This document shows positions 14,360 to 26,470 of a stretch of DNA of 64,000 nucleotides, in pieces; the first letter of the stretch is position 1; each line of letters begins with the position of its first letter. The notes beneath the pieces are model-generated. The model did no database searches. It worked only from the letters and a program-made list of their open reading frames with translations, and had not been told where the DNA came from. The DNA is from Gremmenia infestans (Eukaryota > Ascomycota > Leotiomycetes > Helotiales > Hamatocanthoscyphaceae), in the NCBI GenBank assembly GCA_032629725.1, contig JAFEVB010000023.1, positions 1 through 64,000 on the forward strand, in the 5' to 3' direction. Both the position numbers and the translations under genes were made by a program.

Positions 14360-14955
14360 AAAGTTCAAAGACATGTAATTATTTTTTAGACCCATGTGTA
14401 TAACGTTGAGGTGATGAATTGTATCTACTGGTACGTGGGAGCAAGTCCTGCTTGCGTCTTTTCCCGATCGTGTAAAACGTTTACGATCGCCTAGCAACTA
14501 GACTTGCTAGCATTGCAACTTCGATAGCTTAAGCAAGACTTGAGGCTCAGTGTATTCAACCTATTCGTAGGTCAAAATTTGCAAAAGCAATCATTTTGCT
14601 GTAAATTAGCCACTAGGCAGGAATGTTAGACCAGTCGCCCAAGTAGAACCTATCGCGAAGTACTCCATGATAACGCTCGACATGCTGAAGCTCGTACTTT
14701 AGAGAGAAGTGCTCTCATTTAGTCACACAATAGTGTTGGAGCATTGTGAGGAACCGCTAGCATTGTTTCTCATATTATCGTGATACACACTATTATTTTT
14801 TTGGGCTCTCTTGCCTGGAGACATTGTGCTGTATAAGGTACTAATGGGCTGCTGTTAAAGAACTTTATTTGAAATAGATCTGACGTGCGCGAATGTCCTA
14901 CTTTCTTGGCCTGAGATCAGCGAAACCCTTTGATTTCGCTGTCCTTTTGGGCCTT
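14360..14955 (-). pseudogene. Mirror image of the F-box-like pseudogene
   Basis: This is an inverted noisy copy of about 30,712-31,128. The match around the start-codon image (14,930-14,990) is clear. The far end is placed by interpolation only. Confidence 0.6.
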
Positions 14956-15453
14956 GATCGCTCGTGGTGGTGGGTCCTCGTACGAAGTATGAGGTAGTAG
15001 GATACAATTAGGGCTAAGATCGCATCTAGCCAATGACTGCCTGCACGGGATCAATGAATTGAATAATAATTTCACTCAACTTCTCATACTAATGGTGCAA
15101 AGCTTATACTTATCTATTTCTAATCTGAAGTCTCTCTCTAAGTTCTCGTGCGAAATGAATTTCACCACCACTCCACTCACTAAAACTTTTACAATTCATA
15201 CATATCTTTCTCAAAGTAGTCATCAAATTAGCATCGATAAGAACAGCTGTGTTAGCCTTGCCTTACCTCTGGTACTTTTTTTCTTCTCTGTGTTTCCCAC
15301 CAGCATCTTTAGAGAAAAAGAAAAATGCAGTCATGAGGTTTCTTATACACAGCAATGATATCACACACTTAGGATCTGAATTTACAAAGGCCAAATTCTC
15401 TAGGCGGGAAACAGGAGGTTTCTTGCTTGTGTGGATAAAGGACTCGAACGATA

Positions 15454-15474
15454 CCCCCCCCCCCCCCCCCCCCC
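15454..15474. repeat. Poly-C tract
   Basis: An uninterrupted run of 21 C in the left palindrome arm. It has no counterpart in the right arm. Confidence 0.85.
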
Positions 15475-15776
15475 ATCTTTTATAACAATGATACACTCAC
15501 TAATCGAGAATGCTCAAAGTTTATTGTAAAATTGTAAAAGAGGAAAGCAAGAGCTTACATTTTTATACAGCTTGGCTCTCAGGACTTTTCTGATCAATGT
15601 TAAGACTAGCTGGCATTTTATAGACTGTACTAAGGGCACAAAGTATGTTACCGTTGCTCTGCCATACACTAGAATGCTTTAAAATTAGTTCTTCATATAC
15701 TACCTCTCTACAACATACTGTCAAACTTGAACCGACCAAGATTATCTCATATTAGCACATACCAAAAATCCCCAAC

Positions 15777-16600
15777 ATGGATATTAACGGACATCTACTT
15801 CAAACCTGTCCTAGTCTTATTATCTGTCCAAACCATCCGCTGTGATCACATGTCGTAAACAGAGAAGCCAGCGCTCACCCAACTAAGGTTTGGCAAGGCC
15901 CCATCAGATACGCATCATGAACACCTTGGTTAACAGCTGGACTTAGTTTAGACGTTGGATTTATTCCCTCCACGAATGCTCGCTAAGTTTCTCTACGGTT
16001 GTGCACTTCGAAAGGATTATATTTACCTTAGCTATACACTAGCCTTTGCAATAGACATTGTAAAGAGCAAGTATACATGATTGTCTTCCTATTCTAGATC
16101 AACGATTCGCACATGAATGTCATCTACAGTTTGCTTCCTTGTCGAAGCATATTTCCTCATACTGCTTGAATTGCCCGAACACAATGTTGCTTCCATGCCA
16201 CTTCGATAATATTTCTACGTAATAGCTACTGAAGTAGCTGAACACGCTCATACTTATCAAACCAACCATCACATCTTGCAAGGACTTTATCATAGCCTTG
16301 TATGGTCTGATTAACAGTAATTGCGGTGAAGAAACGTCCCGCACTTTCGTCATTTCTAAGCGCTCATGTCAACGAACCACACGCGCATAGGCCATGGACG
16401 CTATTATTCACTCAATGTTCTGGTGATTTTAAGGATAATTACCAGATTATTAGAATCTTTGATGAGATTATAGTACGCGTCTAAGTCCGGCATAAACAAG
16501 TACTTGACGTAGAATTGGGCTTGTGGAATAGTTTCATTTTATGATTTTTCGACGGGACTTAGTTATCTTTATATCAGTCATATTTATCATATTTGACCAA
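15777..16600 (+). pseudogene. Mirror image of the C2H2 zinc-finger gene
   Basis: This is an inverted copy of 29,490-30,093. The ATG image at 15,777 and the C-terminal part with its 3' flank (about 16,520-16,640 against 29,450-29,560) align clearly. All frames are broken by small indels. Confidence 0.82.
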
Positions 16601-17682
16601 ATAGACTTAGAATATATTCTTATCATATAAATTCTTAAAATTATCATTTTAAGTTCGTACGTCGTAAGAAGACATTTTGATAGTAAGATTATTAAAATTG
16701 AAACGCTAGATATGAGTCTAGCAGCCAATAAGGATAACTAGTTAAGCCATACGCATAACGCTATGATTACAAGCTTTGTCGTTATAAAAAGGCTTCTCAT
16801 ATTTCTAATATGTATGCACCTTCATATTTGCTCTATATCTTCAGAATGAACTACTATTGATTGTGTAGTTAGCCATCTCTTCGTAAGTCTGAAAGCTAGG
16901 ACACTCTTGTTATGCATCTTCTATTAGAGGTGAGATGTTGATTGGACAGGCCTTTTATAGAATCATTTTGTAAATCTATCTATATAAGACTCTTAATAGC
17001 TATCATTTCCATTCCGATTATTCTCCTATGTCTCTAACAATTAGCGTCAAGAGGTATCAGATCTATGTCAACACTATTCCCTTCCCGAAGTGGCATCATC
17101 TTTCATCAAGTCGTTCCGCATTCGATGAGGCTTTTAGCTAATACCTTCCTCTATGGCACCAGATTTTTGACCTCATTGGGCGCTGTTATAAATACATAGC
17201 GATTTATAAATGGCTGATTATTTAGCCATAGGATTCTTTATATAGATTATGTCAATAGTGTTTTAATACTACAAGTGATACTGAATAGGATCATTGTAGT
17301 TATTTTTAAATATGGAATTAGTCAGTACTAGCATGATTGGTGTGAAAATCTGAAATATAGGCTCTCTAATATTTAATGTTGGTCATGATGTGTATGACAC
17401 TCTATACCTTACCCTGGAATAGACAGAGCAAGTATAACCTCTAACTGAACGGTCTTTGATATTATGTCGCAAATACATGAGCTGTGATATTTCGTCGTCA
17501 CGACCTTGCTTCGGAAATGCTTATACAATGAAGCAATTCAATGGCCTTATCCCTGCCCATCTTACGCCAAGCATCCCCCAACATACAGTTTAGTTCAGCT
17601 CTTACTCAATCCTTCTTGCTCCAACTACACGGCGAACGATATCACGAATAACCAACACCAAAATACACCTGGCTAAACCACC

Positions 17683-18696
17683 ACTTGTGATCGCTCATAT
17701 CTATAGGCCTTTGTGGTTGCCCTTCTTCTATTGTCGTCGCAAGTTCTTAATTTGTACGTCTGCTGTCGACGCACAATGCGATCATCTACACAACATTCTG
17801 CTAGCGCTCGCGGTACTGCGCTCTCTACCCACACACCAACTCTGCAAGTCGTCGACATATCCTTTTTTTAAACGCATCGGATTATCCAATTGAACATTAT
17901 ATACTACTACTACAGCCGGAACCAAAACGCTGCGTCTCTTCGTGTTTTACCTTGGTGTGAGTCTATCGTTGTTGTAATGTACTTCAAATGGACTGAACGA
18001 AACAAGTTACCAGATTCGTGTCCCGCAGCGGAAGAAGGCAGCAATATCGACAGAATGCTGTCTTCTTGTGCCATTTAGTATATGGTAAAGCGAGACGCGC
18101 AGTCGATCTTCTTTGTTAACAGAAGCTTTGGCGTCCCTTTAAAGTAGATTCCGCAATTTGAGTGACTTGTGGCCGATGAGCGCTGCGGCAGCAACGTGGC
18201 CATAGACGGTATGCTTAGTATATCTCTAAGTATAGCTTCCTGGGGCTTGCATACTACTGATTCAGGCACGCAAGAGTTGTTGAGGTCTTCTTCAATGTGG
18301 CAGCATAACTCTCCATACTTTGCGGCCAACCATCATTGCTGAACTGCTTAGTTTCTCTGAGAACTAGAAGTGGTAGGAATCGTTTTTTAATGTTCGCGTA
18401 TTCCGTAACCGGTTTATAATTCGAGTTCGCTCGCCAACGGATGGAAATGGAATTAGATGAGTTTACTGACGTCTTTAGTCAGTCCGGAATGAGAGGGGAA
18501 GTCCCCTTTAACTGCAGTTAACCTCATTATGCCATGATGGCTTTGCGGTAAGTTATCCTGCCCTCTCCTAGCAAACTGTCTGCTATTAAGAGGTAGATTC
18601 ACAAGTTCCACAAAAAGCAATCTGATTGTACCAATTTACGCAGCCCAAGGTGAAGTTGATAGTGCCTTTGATAATAATGCCCCCCCCCCCCTCGAG

Positions 18697-18740
<44 letters not shown>

Positions 18741-18870
18741 ACCTCCCCCCCCCCCCCCCCCCACCTTTAAAATTTAATTACCCCATCACTGGAATTACGA
18801 GGGTCTTCGCATTGTTCTGTTATGAGACCATTGATAGTAATTCTCTAGAAGGAATGCCGCGGCGAGATTA
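17683..18870 (+). pseudogene. Mirror image of the one-TM protein gene
   Basis: This is an inverted copy of 27,988-28,698. The membrane-segment region (17,690-17,900 against 28,540-28,690) is recognisable almost base by base. The 3' end near 18,870 is placed from a weaker match. A poly-C block at 18,680-18,765 interrupts the copy. Confidence 0.82.
18680..18765. repeat. Poly-C block
   Basis: About 80 bases of nearly pure C with two short interruptions. It has no counterpart at the mirror position in the intact one-TM protein gene. Confidence 0.85.
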
Positions 18871-19675
18871 GGAGTTGCGACGCCTTTCTTCTTCGCTGTA
18901 GGAGGCTCTTTATGCTTGCTAGTACCTATGGCTTAACTCGGGTAACGTGTCGGCGTGAATCGTTTGATCTAGGGTAATGGATATTTCGAGCTTATCGAGA
19001 CCACAATTTGCCTATTTAAGATTGAAAAATGCTTAATGATATCATCCGTGTATGATACTGCATGGAATCCCTTCTTGTTGCATTCTCTGGTATTGAATTA
19101 ACCAAGTGTGCGTATTGTACTGTCGTCCAATATATGATATTATTGAATCTTAATGGATTACTAATTAGGAATCGTGGGACTCTTCTAGATTATTTCTAGT
19201 GATGCTATGACCCTCGCGTCATATTCAACATCTCTCCTCCTCTCTCAGCCTTTCTTTCCTAGCTCGAGACTATTCTCGTGCTAATAGAAACCGATTGAAA
19301 CTATCTCTACATTCGCCTTCTCACCGATACTACTGACGTTTCAGTATTTCTTATAGAGTGCATCACAGCCCAACCCTCATTGTTCGTCCTTCTCTGACCT
19401 TTTCATTTCCCGTACTGCACTTTATCGTGACATTGATAATTTCTCTCTAGCGCTCAAGTTGTTTTAAGATCAGAAATAAGTCAATATTCATCACAATGCA
19501 TTTTTACTCCCTCTATTCCAACTCACTATCACCTATCTACTCAATCCTTCTTAACTTCTCTCTTCTTTTGCTCGTGTACAAAATCTCCACTCCCACTCCG
19601 TAGAGACGCTACGCACCTGTTTTCTAATTTCTTATTCAAAATCTATGTCCGTGATACGTAGTCAACTATCTGCAG

Positions 19676-21085
19676 ATGAACGTATCACTAGACCTCCATC
19701 ATCTAGATGCTTCGTCCACTGTCGAAAAGACAGAGTCGTATATGCCTCAACTTTCGTCAACACCTCCTACCCTACCTCTGATCTTACCGGTCACAATTAC
19801 TGAGAATTTGCCTCTTCCCTACTCTCATCATCCTCCAATTTCCACCTCCATTCCAACCACTCTTTCGTGTGCACTTTTTACGTATATTACTTATTTTTAT
19901 CCCCATCGCTTGACTAACTCATCTACTTTCACTTAGCCGCAACCCAGATCTACTTAATAACAAGAACCGACGCGCTAGTCTCGAGCAATTTTGTGCACTC
20001 TTTCAACCTTCAGTTCTTCTATGTAACCCTCCCACCGCATAACTATCACCATCATATATCTCTTCATCGTGCGCCGCGTAAAGATAACCTTATCTGTCCT
20101 ATGGCAATCTACCACTCTACTTGTCATCCGGAGGCCTCAAACGTCTATCCGCTAGACTATCAGATGGTTGGCTTATCACGAACTTTCATTGTGACAACGC
20201 GATTCCTGCATTGGTTGTCTATATCGTAATACCATGCGCCTTGCTATCCATCGAAATTAGATACCATACCATCCGGCTGCTTTGAAATTATTATCAGATT
20301 TTCCCCATTCTCTGTCTGGACTGATGATAAGTACACGGCGGTATATCACAAGATGCTAAGGCGTGCCATTATTTACAAAGGAAGTGGTGTAGGTGCAGAA
20401 GGAAAACATGCCAGTATACTCGGAAGAGTCCTTGAGTTCTCGCTATGTGCTCGGATCTTGGAAGATTACGTGCTTGATTGGTAGGGCAAATTTTCATGAC
20501 GTGAGGCCAGTGATCTTGCGAATAGCTCTGTGCTAGCTGAACAACCTTGTGCTGCCAAGATCGCCGTCATAAAGCTCTTTCAAGAGCTAGCTGCGCGACC
20601 AAAGGCTAAAGTAATTGCCGTTTGGAGCCTGCCATATGTGTACTATTATAGAGACTCTGCGTAGCGCAAATTTTATATGACCGTACGTGCCGCCGCTGAA
20701 ATGATCTAGACCCTATTTGCTGCCCTGCGACAGCAGTTGATGTCGTTTTGTGTACGTGGCGTTGTATTTAGAGTCGTTAGCTTTTGGCATGTTGACTGTT
20801 CGGAAATTGTTGGTGTTTCTGTAATATGAGGCTGGTGCAGGATTCCTGGGAGTCTAGGTGAATCCGACGGCGGATGGATATTATGCCGAGATTGTCATTA
20901 GGAGCGATGATTGTATTGGCATGTTAGGCTTCGTCGGGCTTGACACCAAAGATTATTCAATATGGAGATAAGGGCCAAAAAGCTAGATTGTAGGTTAAGA
21001 GATGTGCGGGCCTCATTTATCGTTGTTGTAGTGAACTGATGTCCACTGAATATATTGAGATAGTCTATTCGATTTTATGTTAGAG
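19676..21085 (+). pseudogene. Mirror image of the inositol monophosphatase-like gene
   Basis: This is an inverted copy of 26,471-27,449. Exon 1, the intron and the start of exon 2 align at 19,690-19,970. The stop codon and 3' flank align at about 21,080-21,160 against 26,400-26,475. There are frequent insertions and no usable frame. Confidence 0.87.
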
Positions 21086-21395
21086 CTATGCTTGAAAGAA
21101 ATTTGTTTACTAATTATTAATATAATGCACTTAACTCTCGTTCGACAGCATGTTGATATGATCTATACTGCTTAGATAATGTTTATAAGAATATTTACTA
21201 ATATATACTTTGATAAGATAGTTTTGAGAAATGTATGTTACTATACAGTGGTCTTCATCCCCCCGTGATTCCTAATTAAAATTATCCTGAGGATTAGAAT
21301 ATTTGATCAGCGTATTAGTGCATAATGGCTTGAAATTTAGATCAATATAATTCTGAGCCGACTCGGAATTATACAAGGATGAGTAAAAGATATCG

Positions 21396-21441
21396 TTTTT
21401 TTTTTTTTCCCCCTCCTTCTCCCCCCCCCCCCCCCCCCCCC
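21396..21441. repeat. Poly-T then poly-C tract
   Basis: A run of about 13 T is followed by C-rich sequence ending in 21 C. It lies in the left palindrome arm only. Confidence 0.8.
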
Positions 21442-21929
21442 ATCTGAGACTCAGTTTTAGATTTGCAGCTCTGCCTCCTCAAGGAGAATTAGTTTAAAGG
21501 GGATTAAGGTAAAGCTAGAGTCTAATATGGATCAATTTCATATACAGGTGCTTTATAAAAAGGTTTCTTGTCTGTATATTTCAATTGGTTAGTAACGCTA
21601 TGGCTTTGCCGTTGTGGCTTAATTTATACACGTATCTGGACAGATTATATGTTACACGGTCCTTGCTTATAGTGGCGACTAGATCGCCTATATCTTGGAT
21701 ATGCAAAGATCAATCCCGATTTATATGTAGTTAGTAAGCTAAGTCATTCTTCTGCTTAAAGTGGAATGAATTATCTAAGAGAAGTGTCGTACAATTAGTG
21801 GTGCAAATGATATAGTGACCTAATAGTGTATCACGGACCGGCTTATATATTCTTCGTTGTAACTTAATACTTATTACCAGCTCTCTATTAAGTTTCTTCT
21901 CCTTAAACCTCACTTCCAGTAAATGCTGA

Positions 21930-22520
21930 ATACCTATGCTGACTTGTTTTCGAACTGACTTATTTACTGTAAGTCCATTTAGCCATCGTCATTACCACTG
22001 TCGGCACCGTTATGTGCCCATCTCATCAGCAATAGGAATATATCGTAGCATCATACGACATCCGGAATTTCCTGGCGTTTCCGTAGCACGTATACAACTT
22101 TGTAATATAACACAACACACATAACCCTCAGACGTTCAATATGTTAGGCCCTTAGGCCTAAGGAAACTGATCGCACAAGATTCCTCCGAGCCTTGACATG
22201 GCTACGCGCTGGTCTATTCTTATATTACTTCTTTCCTTCGTCTGATTAGTCATCTCTAGATCTAATTAGGTATGATATTGTGTCAAGAACCCAAATCTAT
22301 CGTGTAAGCCGTCAGTGACTTAACGTGTTCTAATTCATCTAATCTGTTTGCGTCTCGGTACGACAGCTCCTGTTTCAGGGTCGCATCTTGATCAATAGTG
22401 AACTCAATGATAATTGGATTACTCTGTAGCCACTGCCACGACTTCTTTTAGTAGTCTGAAGATCGACCAGTCGCCCAGTATTGAGCTGTGAGATCGAGAT
22501 TTATTAGAACAGTGATTTGC
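21930..22520 (-). pseudogene. Mirror image of the GMC oxidoreductase relic
   Basis: This is an inverted copy of the relic at about 25,260-25,886. The match is clearest at 21,980-22,090 against 25,740-25,840, with a further anchor at 22,378 against 25,380. The outer limit is approximate. Confidence 0.75.
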
Positions 22521-23860
22521 GACGAATCCTCACTAACAGCCTGGCATGAAAAGTTATATCCAAAATGCGTTATACTGTCTGCCTAAGGAGAACTGGATCG
22601 GACTACAGCGAACGTGCATCATTCTCAGTCATCTTCTGCCTACTATTAGCCCCCCACACCATTATTTATATATCCCCCCCCCCCCCCCTGTGTCGTGATA
22701 CGTATACAAGATTAATTCACTTTAGGGATCGCGAGTTAACGGATAGCCTGTCAGATTACGCTCTAATTTTTCTATTACGTCACGTGATTTGTAGACATTT
22801 ATATCGCAATTATAATATAAATCCGGTGCCAACGTTCTGTATCTTTCCCATTACTAAGGCATAACCAGGACGTTTTTGTTTTTTATGCTCTACCCTTTAT
22901 ATAGATCTAAGAGTTCTATTAATACTTTCTATAATTTCTAATAATATTATAACTATATCTAATTCTAGTCTACTATAAATTCGATGCACGCTTTAATACT
23001 TGATAAAAACTTATAAAAATATAATATAAGTTAGTATAAGCTAAGACCTATCGCTAGAATTAATTTTAAGTCTATAGACTAAAAAGAAGGTTAAGTAATT
23101 AGAAATATTAAGAAGAAAAATTCTTTATACCTTATATTTAAGGTATTATAGAATAATCTACCTTACTATTACCAACGAAAATAGTCGGGTATCTAACCAA
23201 GATACCACTTTTGGGCACGGGCCACATTTTGGATTTTTAGCGTCGTTTAAGTTACGGATGGTATGTTGTCGTTTTTTTTTATTTATAAGAAATAAAAACT
23301 AGCTTGTATAAGATAAAATATAGAAATTTAGCAGGCGCGTTAAACGGTGCTAGTTATAAGAGATTTGGAATAGTATGAAAGAAGCTATAGCGATGCAAAG
23401 TGAATATTATTTTAGTGAGGTAGAGCGATTTTACTAGTAAAAAGTTACTATTGGTACCTTGGTCGACTTTTTATAATAACGCTCATGCTAGCTAGCCACC
23501 CTCCGACCCAATCGACATTATTTGTCTATCGATTTAGCTGAAATGTTTTAGTTAAGATAACTACGATATACCTACATCTAGGACTCTTTTAAGATGTTAG
23601 AAGTTAATAGCGTAATACTTAGTTTATTTTTTAGTTTATATAGATTTGAAGTAAATAGTAGGGTTTTGGTTAGGGGTCTATGTTGATCTAAAAGAGAATT
23701 AGTGTTTAGAAGTTTTTAGGAGTTAGTGCGTTCCGTGGCTATAGAGTTAGGTGTTATGGGCTTTTAGTGTGTAGCTAGTCATCTAGATAACTGATACTTA
23801 GAGGAATATCTACCTCTTTTGGGTCTCCTCCTCGCTACTCGTGTTGTTTGTTGTGAACAG

Positions 23861-25259
23861 ACAGAAGAAATTTCTAGATCGTCTATATTTCTATAACCGC
23901 TATTCCTTATCCATTTTAACTCTACCTCCTGTTCAACCATTGTGGAAAGCTCCTTTTTACCCATTTACATCCCTAGATCCCTTTAACTCCATTAACGACC
24001 TCCCACCGCTCCCCTCCCCAAGTGAACCCCCTTAAGCCTCGTATCTGTCTCCCCACCCATATCTATTGTATTCTATAGCAATCTACTCCATTTTTAATTA
24101 ATCATAAATATTATAGCTAGTTACTCTAATTAACTTCTACTCCTAAATTTCAGACTCCTACAGTGGTATTAGTCTTTATTCTTATTTTCTATCTCAACTT
24201 TCTTTTTATTTTTCTTCTTTATGTATTAAGTCAAAGTATGTTGCATTAGCAGCGACGCCTCGTCTTACTTATAAAGTCTGACTAATGGTACTCATATATC
24301 TTGCTTTACGTAGTCTTAAATCGCTCACCTAGCACTCAACTAAAAATAAATATATCACTTTGCCATCGTGCCTTCAATAGCTTTCTTTCATTAACCCTAT
24401 TCCAAATCCTATCTTTCTTATATAACTCAAGCACGTTTGACGCTGTATTTCTATGCTGCTAAACTGTATTTCTATATTCTAATTCTATTTTATTCAACGC
24501 CTTCTGTTTTTTATATTACTATATATAAAATTGTTTTAAAAAAAAGACAGACCAATTGACCATACCTATTGGCGTATGACTTTAACTGACACATAAAAAG
24601 TCCTAATAAATGTGGTCGCTCCGTCGCCCTATACCAGTGTTTCCTGTTGTTTACGGAGTACCTGTACTATTTTTTCAGTCTAGGTTAATTAGTAAGGTCG
24701 TAGAGCTACTTCTAGTATTATAACCTTAAAATCTAGAAGGACGTACTTTAAAGAATTTTTCTTCTTAATATATCTTATTTACTTAACTGCTTCTCTGTTA
24801 TTTAGTCTAAATAAGGACGCTCATTACAAACATTAATATTCTATGCGATTAGGCTATGATTCTTTAGCTCTATACTATCTATAATTTATATTTGTTTATT
24901 AAGTTTTTTGTAGCATGTATTAAAGTTCGTGCGATCAGAATTTTATTAGTAGATTTTAAGAAAATTACGAACTATATGTTACTAATATTTATTCTCTCGA
25001 TAAATTATAGAAGATATTTTGAATAGGAACGTTCTTTAGATCTTGATTAAAGCCAGGTAGGACTTATATAAAGCGGGTCCTGACTTTTAGCTATGTAGCA
25101 TAACTGCCGATCTCTCCCTTTATTATTTAGATTTTATTAAGCTTATTCACTACTGCCGATTTAGTTTATTCAAGGTTTTGCATATTCTGAACTCCTTTCT
25201 AACCACTAGAATGTGAACTGTTTCTTCTTACCTATAAGCCTTACTAGTTAGCAATGTAG
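23861..25259. other. AT-rich, gene-free DNA (RIP-like)
   Basis: The stretch is strongly AT-rich, with short frames and many TA-rich words. I see no coding signal or intact transposon. The base bias resembles repeat-induced point mutation in Pezizomycotina, but no parent element is in the window. It sits at the apparent true start of the contig. Confidence 0.6.
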
Positions 25260-25886
25260 TAGGTCGAATTTTGCCGGGTGATTCGCGTCCGTGCGAGCAC
25301 CTGTCTCTCTTCATGGTGGCATGGGCTGTGACTTCATATAGATGTTTAATTTCAGCTCATGCCTGGTTGTGCGATCCTAATCTATTCACTAGTCTCATAT
25401 TTTAAATTTCTCTGATCTCCATGACTTCATTACTGTGCGCTGACCGCTCTGCCCACATTTCGACTCTCTATTTTATACGGTAATATGGGCTACATAGCTA
25501 TCGGCAAATGTCCATTACTTGTACTATTATGTCCGAAACAGGACTGTCTCCGAACGCAACAGATGATGAATAGAACACTTTCCTGACGGCTTCACGTAAG
25601 TTTGTGGTTCTTGAACATATCACCTATTAGATTAAGAAGTTCTAATCAGACGAGTATAGTTAATACCGCGTACCATGTCGTCGGGACTTGTGCTATGCTG
25701 CCGCAATAATCGGGTGGTGTGGTTGATACGAAGTTGAAGGTCTACGGGACGCAGAATGTCCGTGTCGTTGATGCTTCGATTATTCCTATTCTGATGAGTG
25801 GTCACTCGGGTGCCGCAGTGTATGCCGTGGCTAAATGGCTTCTAAAATCATCGAAACAAGTCAGGCATAGTATAAGAGCATACTGA
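25260..25886 (+). pseudogene. GMC oxidoreductase, C-terminal relic
   Basis: The last 70-80 codons of a glucose-methanol-choline family flavoenzyme can be read from about 25,629 to the stop at 25,884-25,886. They include a YHxxGTCAM-type block and the family motif VRVVDASIIP followed by SGHSGAAVYAVAKW. In flavin-dependent alcohol and aryl-alcohol oxidases this region carries the catalytic histidine. An in-frame TAA splits it at about 25,707. A plausible intron (GTAAGT donor near 25,597, TAG acceptor near 25,630) precedes the block. The rest of the roughly 600-residue enzyme is unrecognisable in AT-rich DNA, so it is a degenerate gene remnant. The start coordinate is a guess. Confidence 0.72.
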
Positions 25887-26470
25887 GAGGGTTTAAGAGG
25901 AACTTTATAGAGCTGTTTAGTATTAAAGTTCAAAGAAGTTAACCGGGTCCGTGAACTAAGCTCTATATCATGCTCCCTATTCTGCACTCCTTGATATTCA
26001 TTCACTTAAGTGAAGAATGATTACTTACTAACTATAAAAGGGATTGCTTGCACCAAAGATTAGCATTAGTGCCACTAAGCCAAGAGTGTAACAATCTGTT
26101 CAGATACGGTTTTAGCCTCCAACGCAAACCCTACTTCACTATGTTTCAGCCTGAAACCCTTTTTAAGCATGTATAGAAATATCCTTATAGACTCCTCGCT
26201 TTTTTATCCCTTTAATCCTATTCTCCTTGATGCAGGCTCAATTCTTAACTGAGTCTCACGATTCTTCCACCTGTATAGCCAGCCTCTTTACAAATTCAAG
26301 CACATTGCCTATACTGATCAAATCCATTCCGGTAATTTAATTAGAAACCGGGGGATAGACCCTGTTATATTTCTCTACTTCTATATTTAATATCTAAACA
26401 TTATCTAGCAGTAGACATATCACAGCTGTCGGGAGTTAAGCATTATTTATAGTAAATCTTTAAGCCTCTC
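25887..26470. other. Intergenic, nothing recognised
   Basis: AT-rich spacer between the GMC relic and the 3' end of the phosphatase gene. I see no gene, RNA or repeat in it. Confidence 0.6.

Larger units (their letters stand above)
1..23860 (-). repeat. Left arm of a giant fold-back palindrome (noisy mirror copy)
   Basis: This stretch is a reverse-complement copy of about 23,860-41,765. Anchors matched by eye (left/right): 20-115/41,680-41,760; 810/41,132; 4,990/38,030; 5,760/37,460; 7,985-8,100/35,680-35,790; 9,241/34,846; 12,530-12,600/32,395-32,462; 13,098-13,155/32,005-32,062; 15,777/30,093; 17,690-17,900/28,540-28,690; 19,690-19,970/27,220-27,430; 21,980-22,090/25,740-25,840; 23,105-23,127/24,749-24,771 (23 identical bases). 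The arm is about 23.9 kb against 17.9 kb on the right, so insertions dominate. Every mirrored gene is broken by many small indels. All poly-C tracts of the window lie here. It is most likely an uncorrected fold-back long read at a contig end, less likely a decayed inverted duplication. Confidence 0.93.

Noticed and set aside
8757..18765. Poly-C runs as CRISPR-like, telomeric or G-quadruplex elements
   Set aside because: There is no repeat-spacer pattern and no telomere unit, and the runs are missing at the mirror positions of the intact arm.
1..23860. RIP as the sole cause of the degraded left arm
   Set aside because: Indels and net lengthening dominate over transitions, and poly-C runs are added. 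RIP produces neither.
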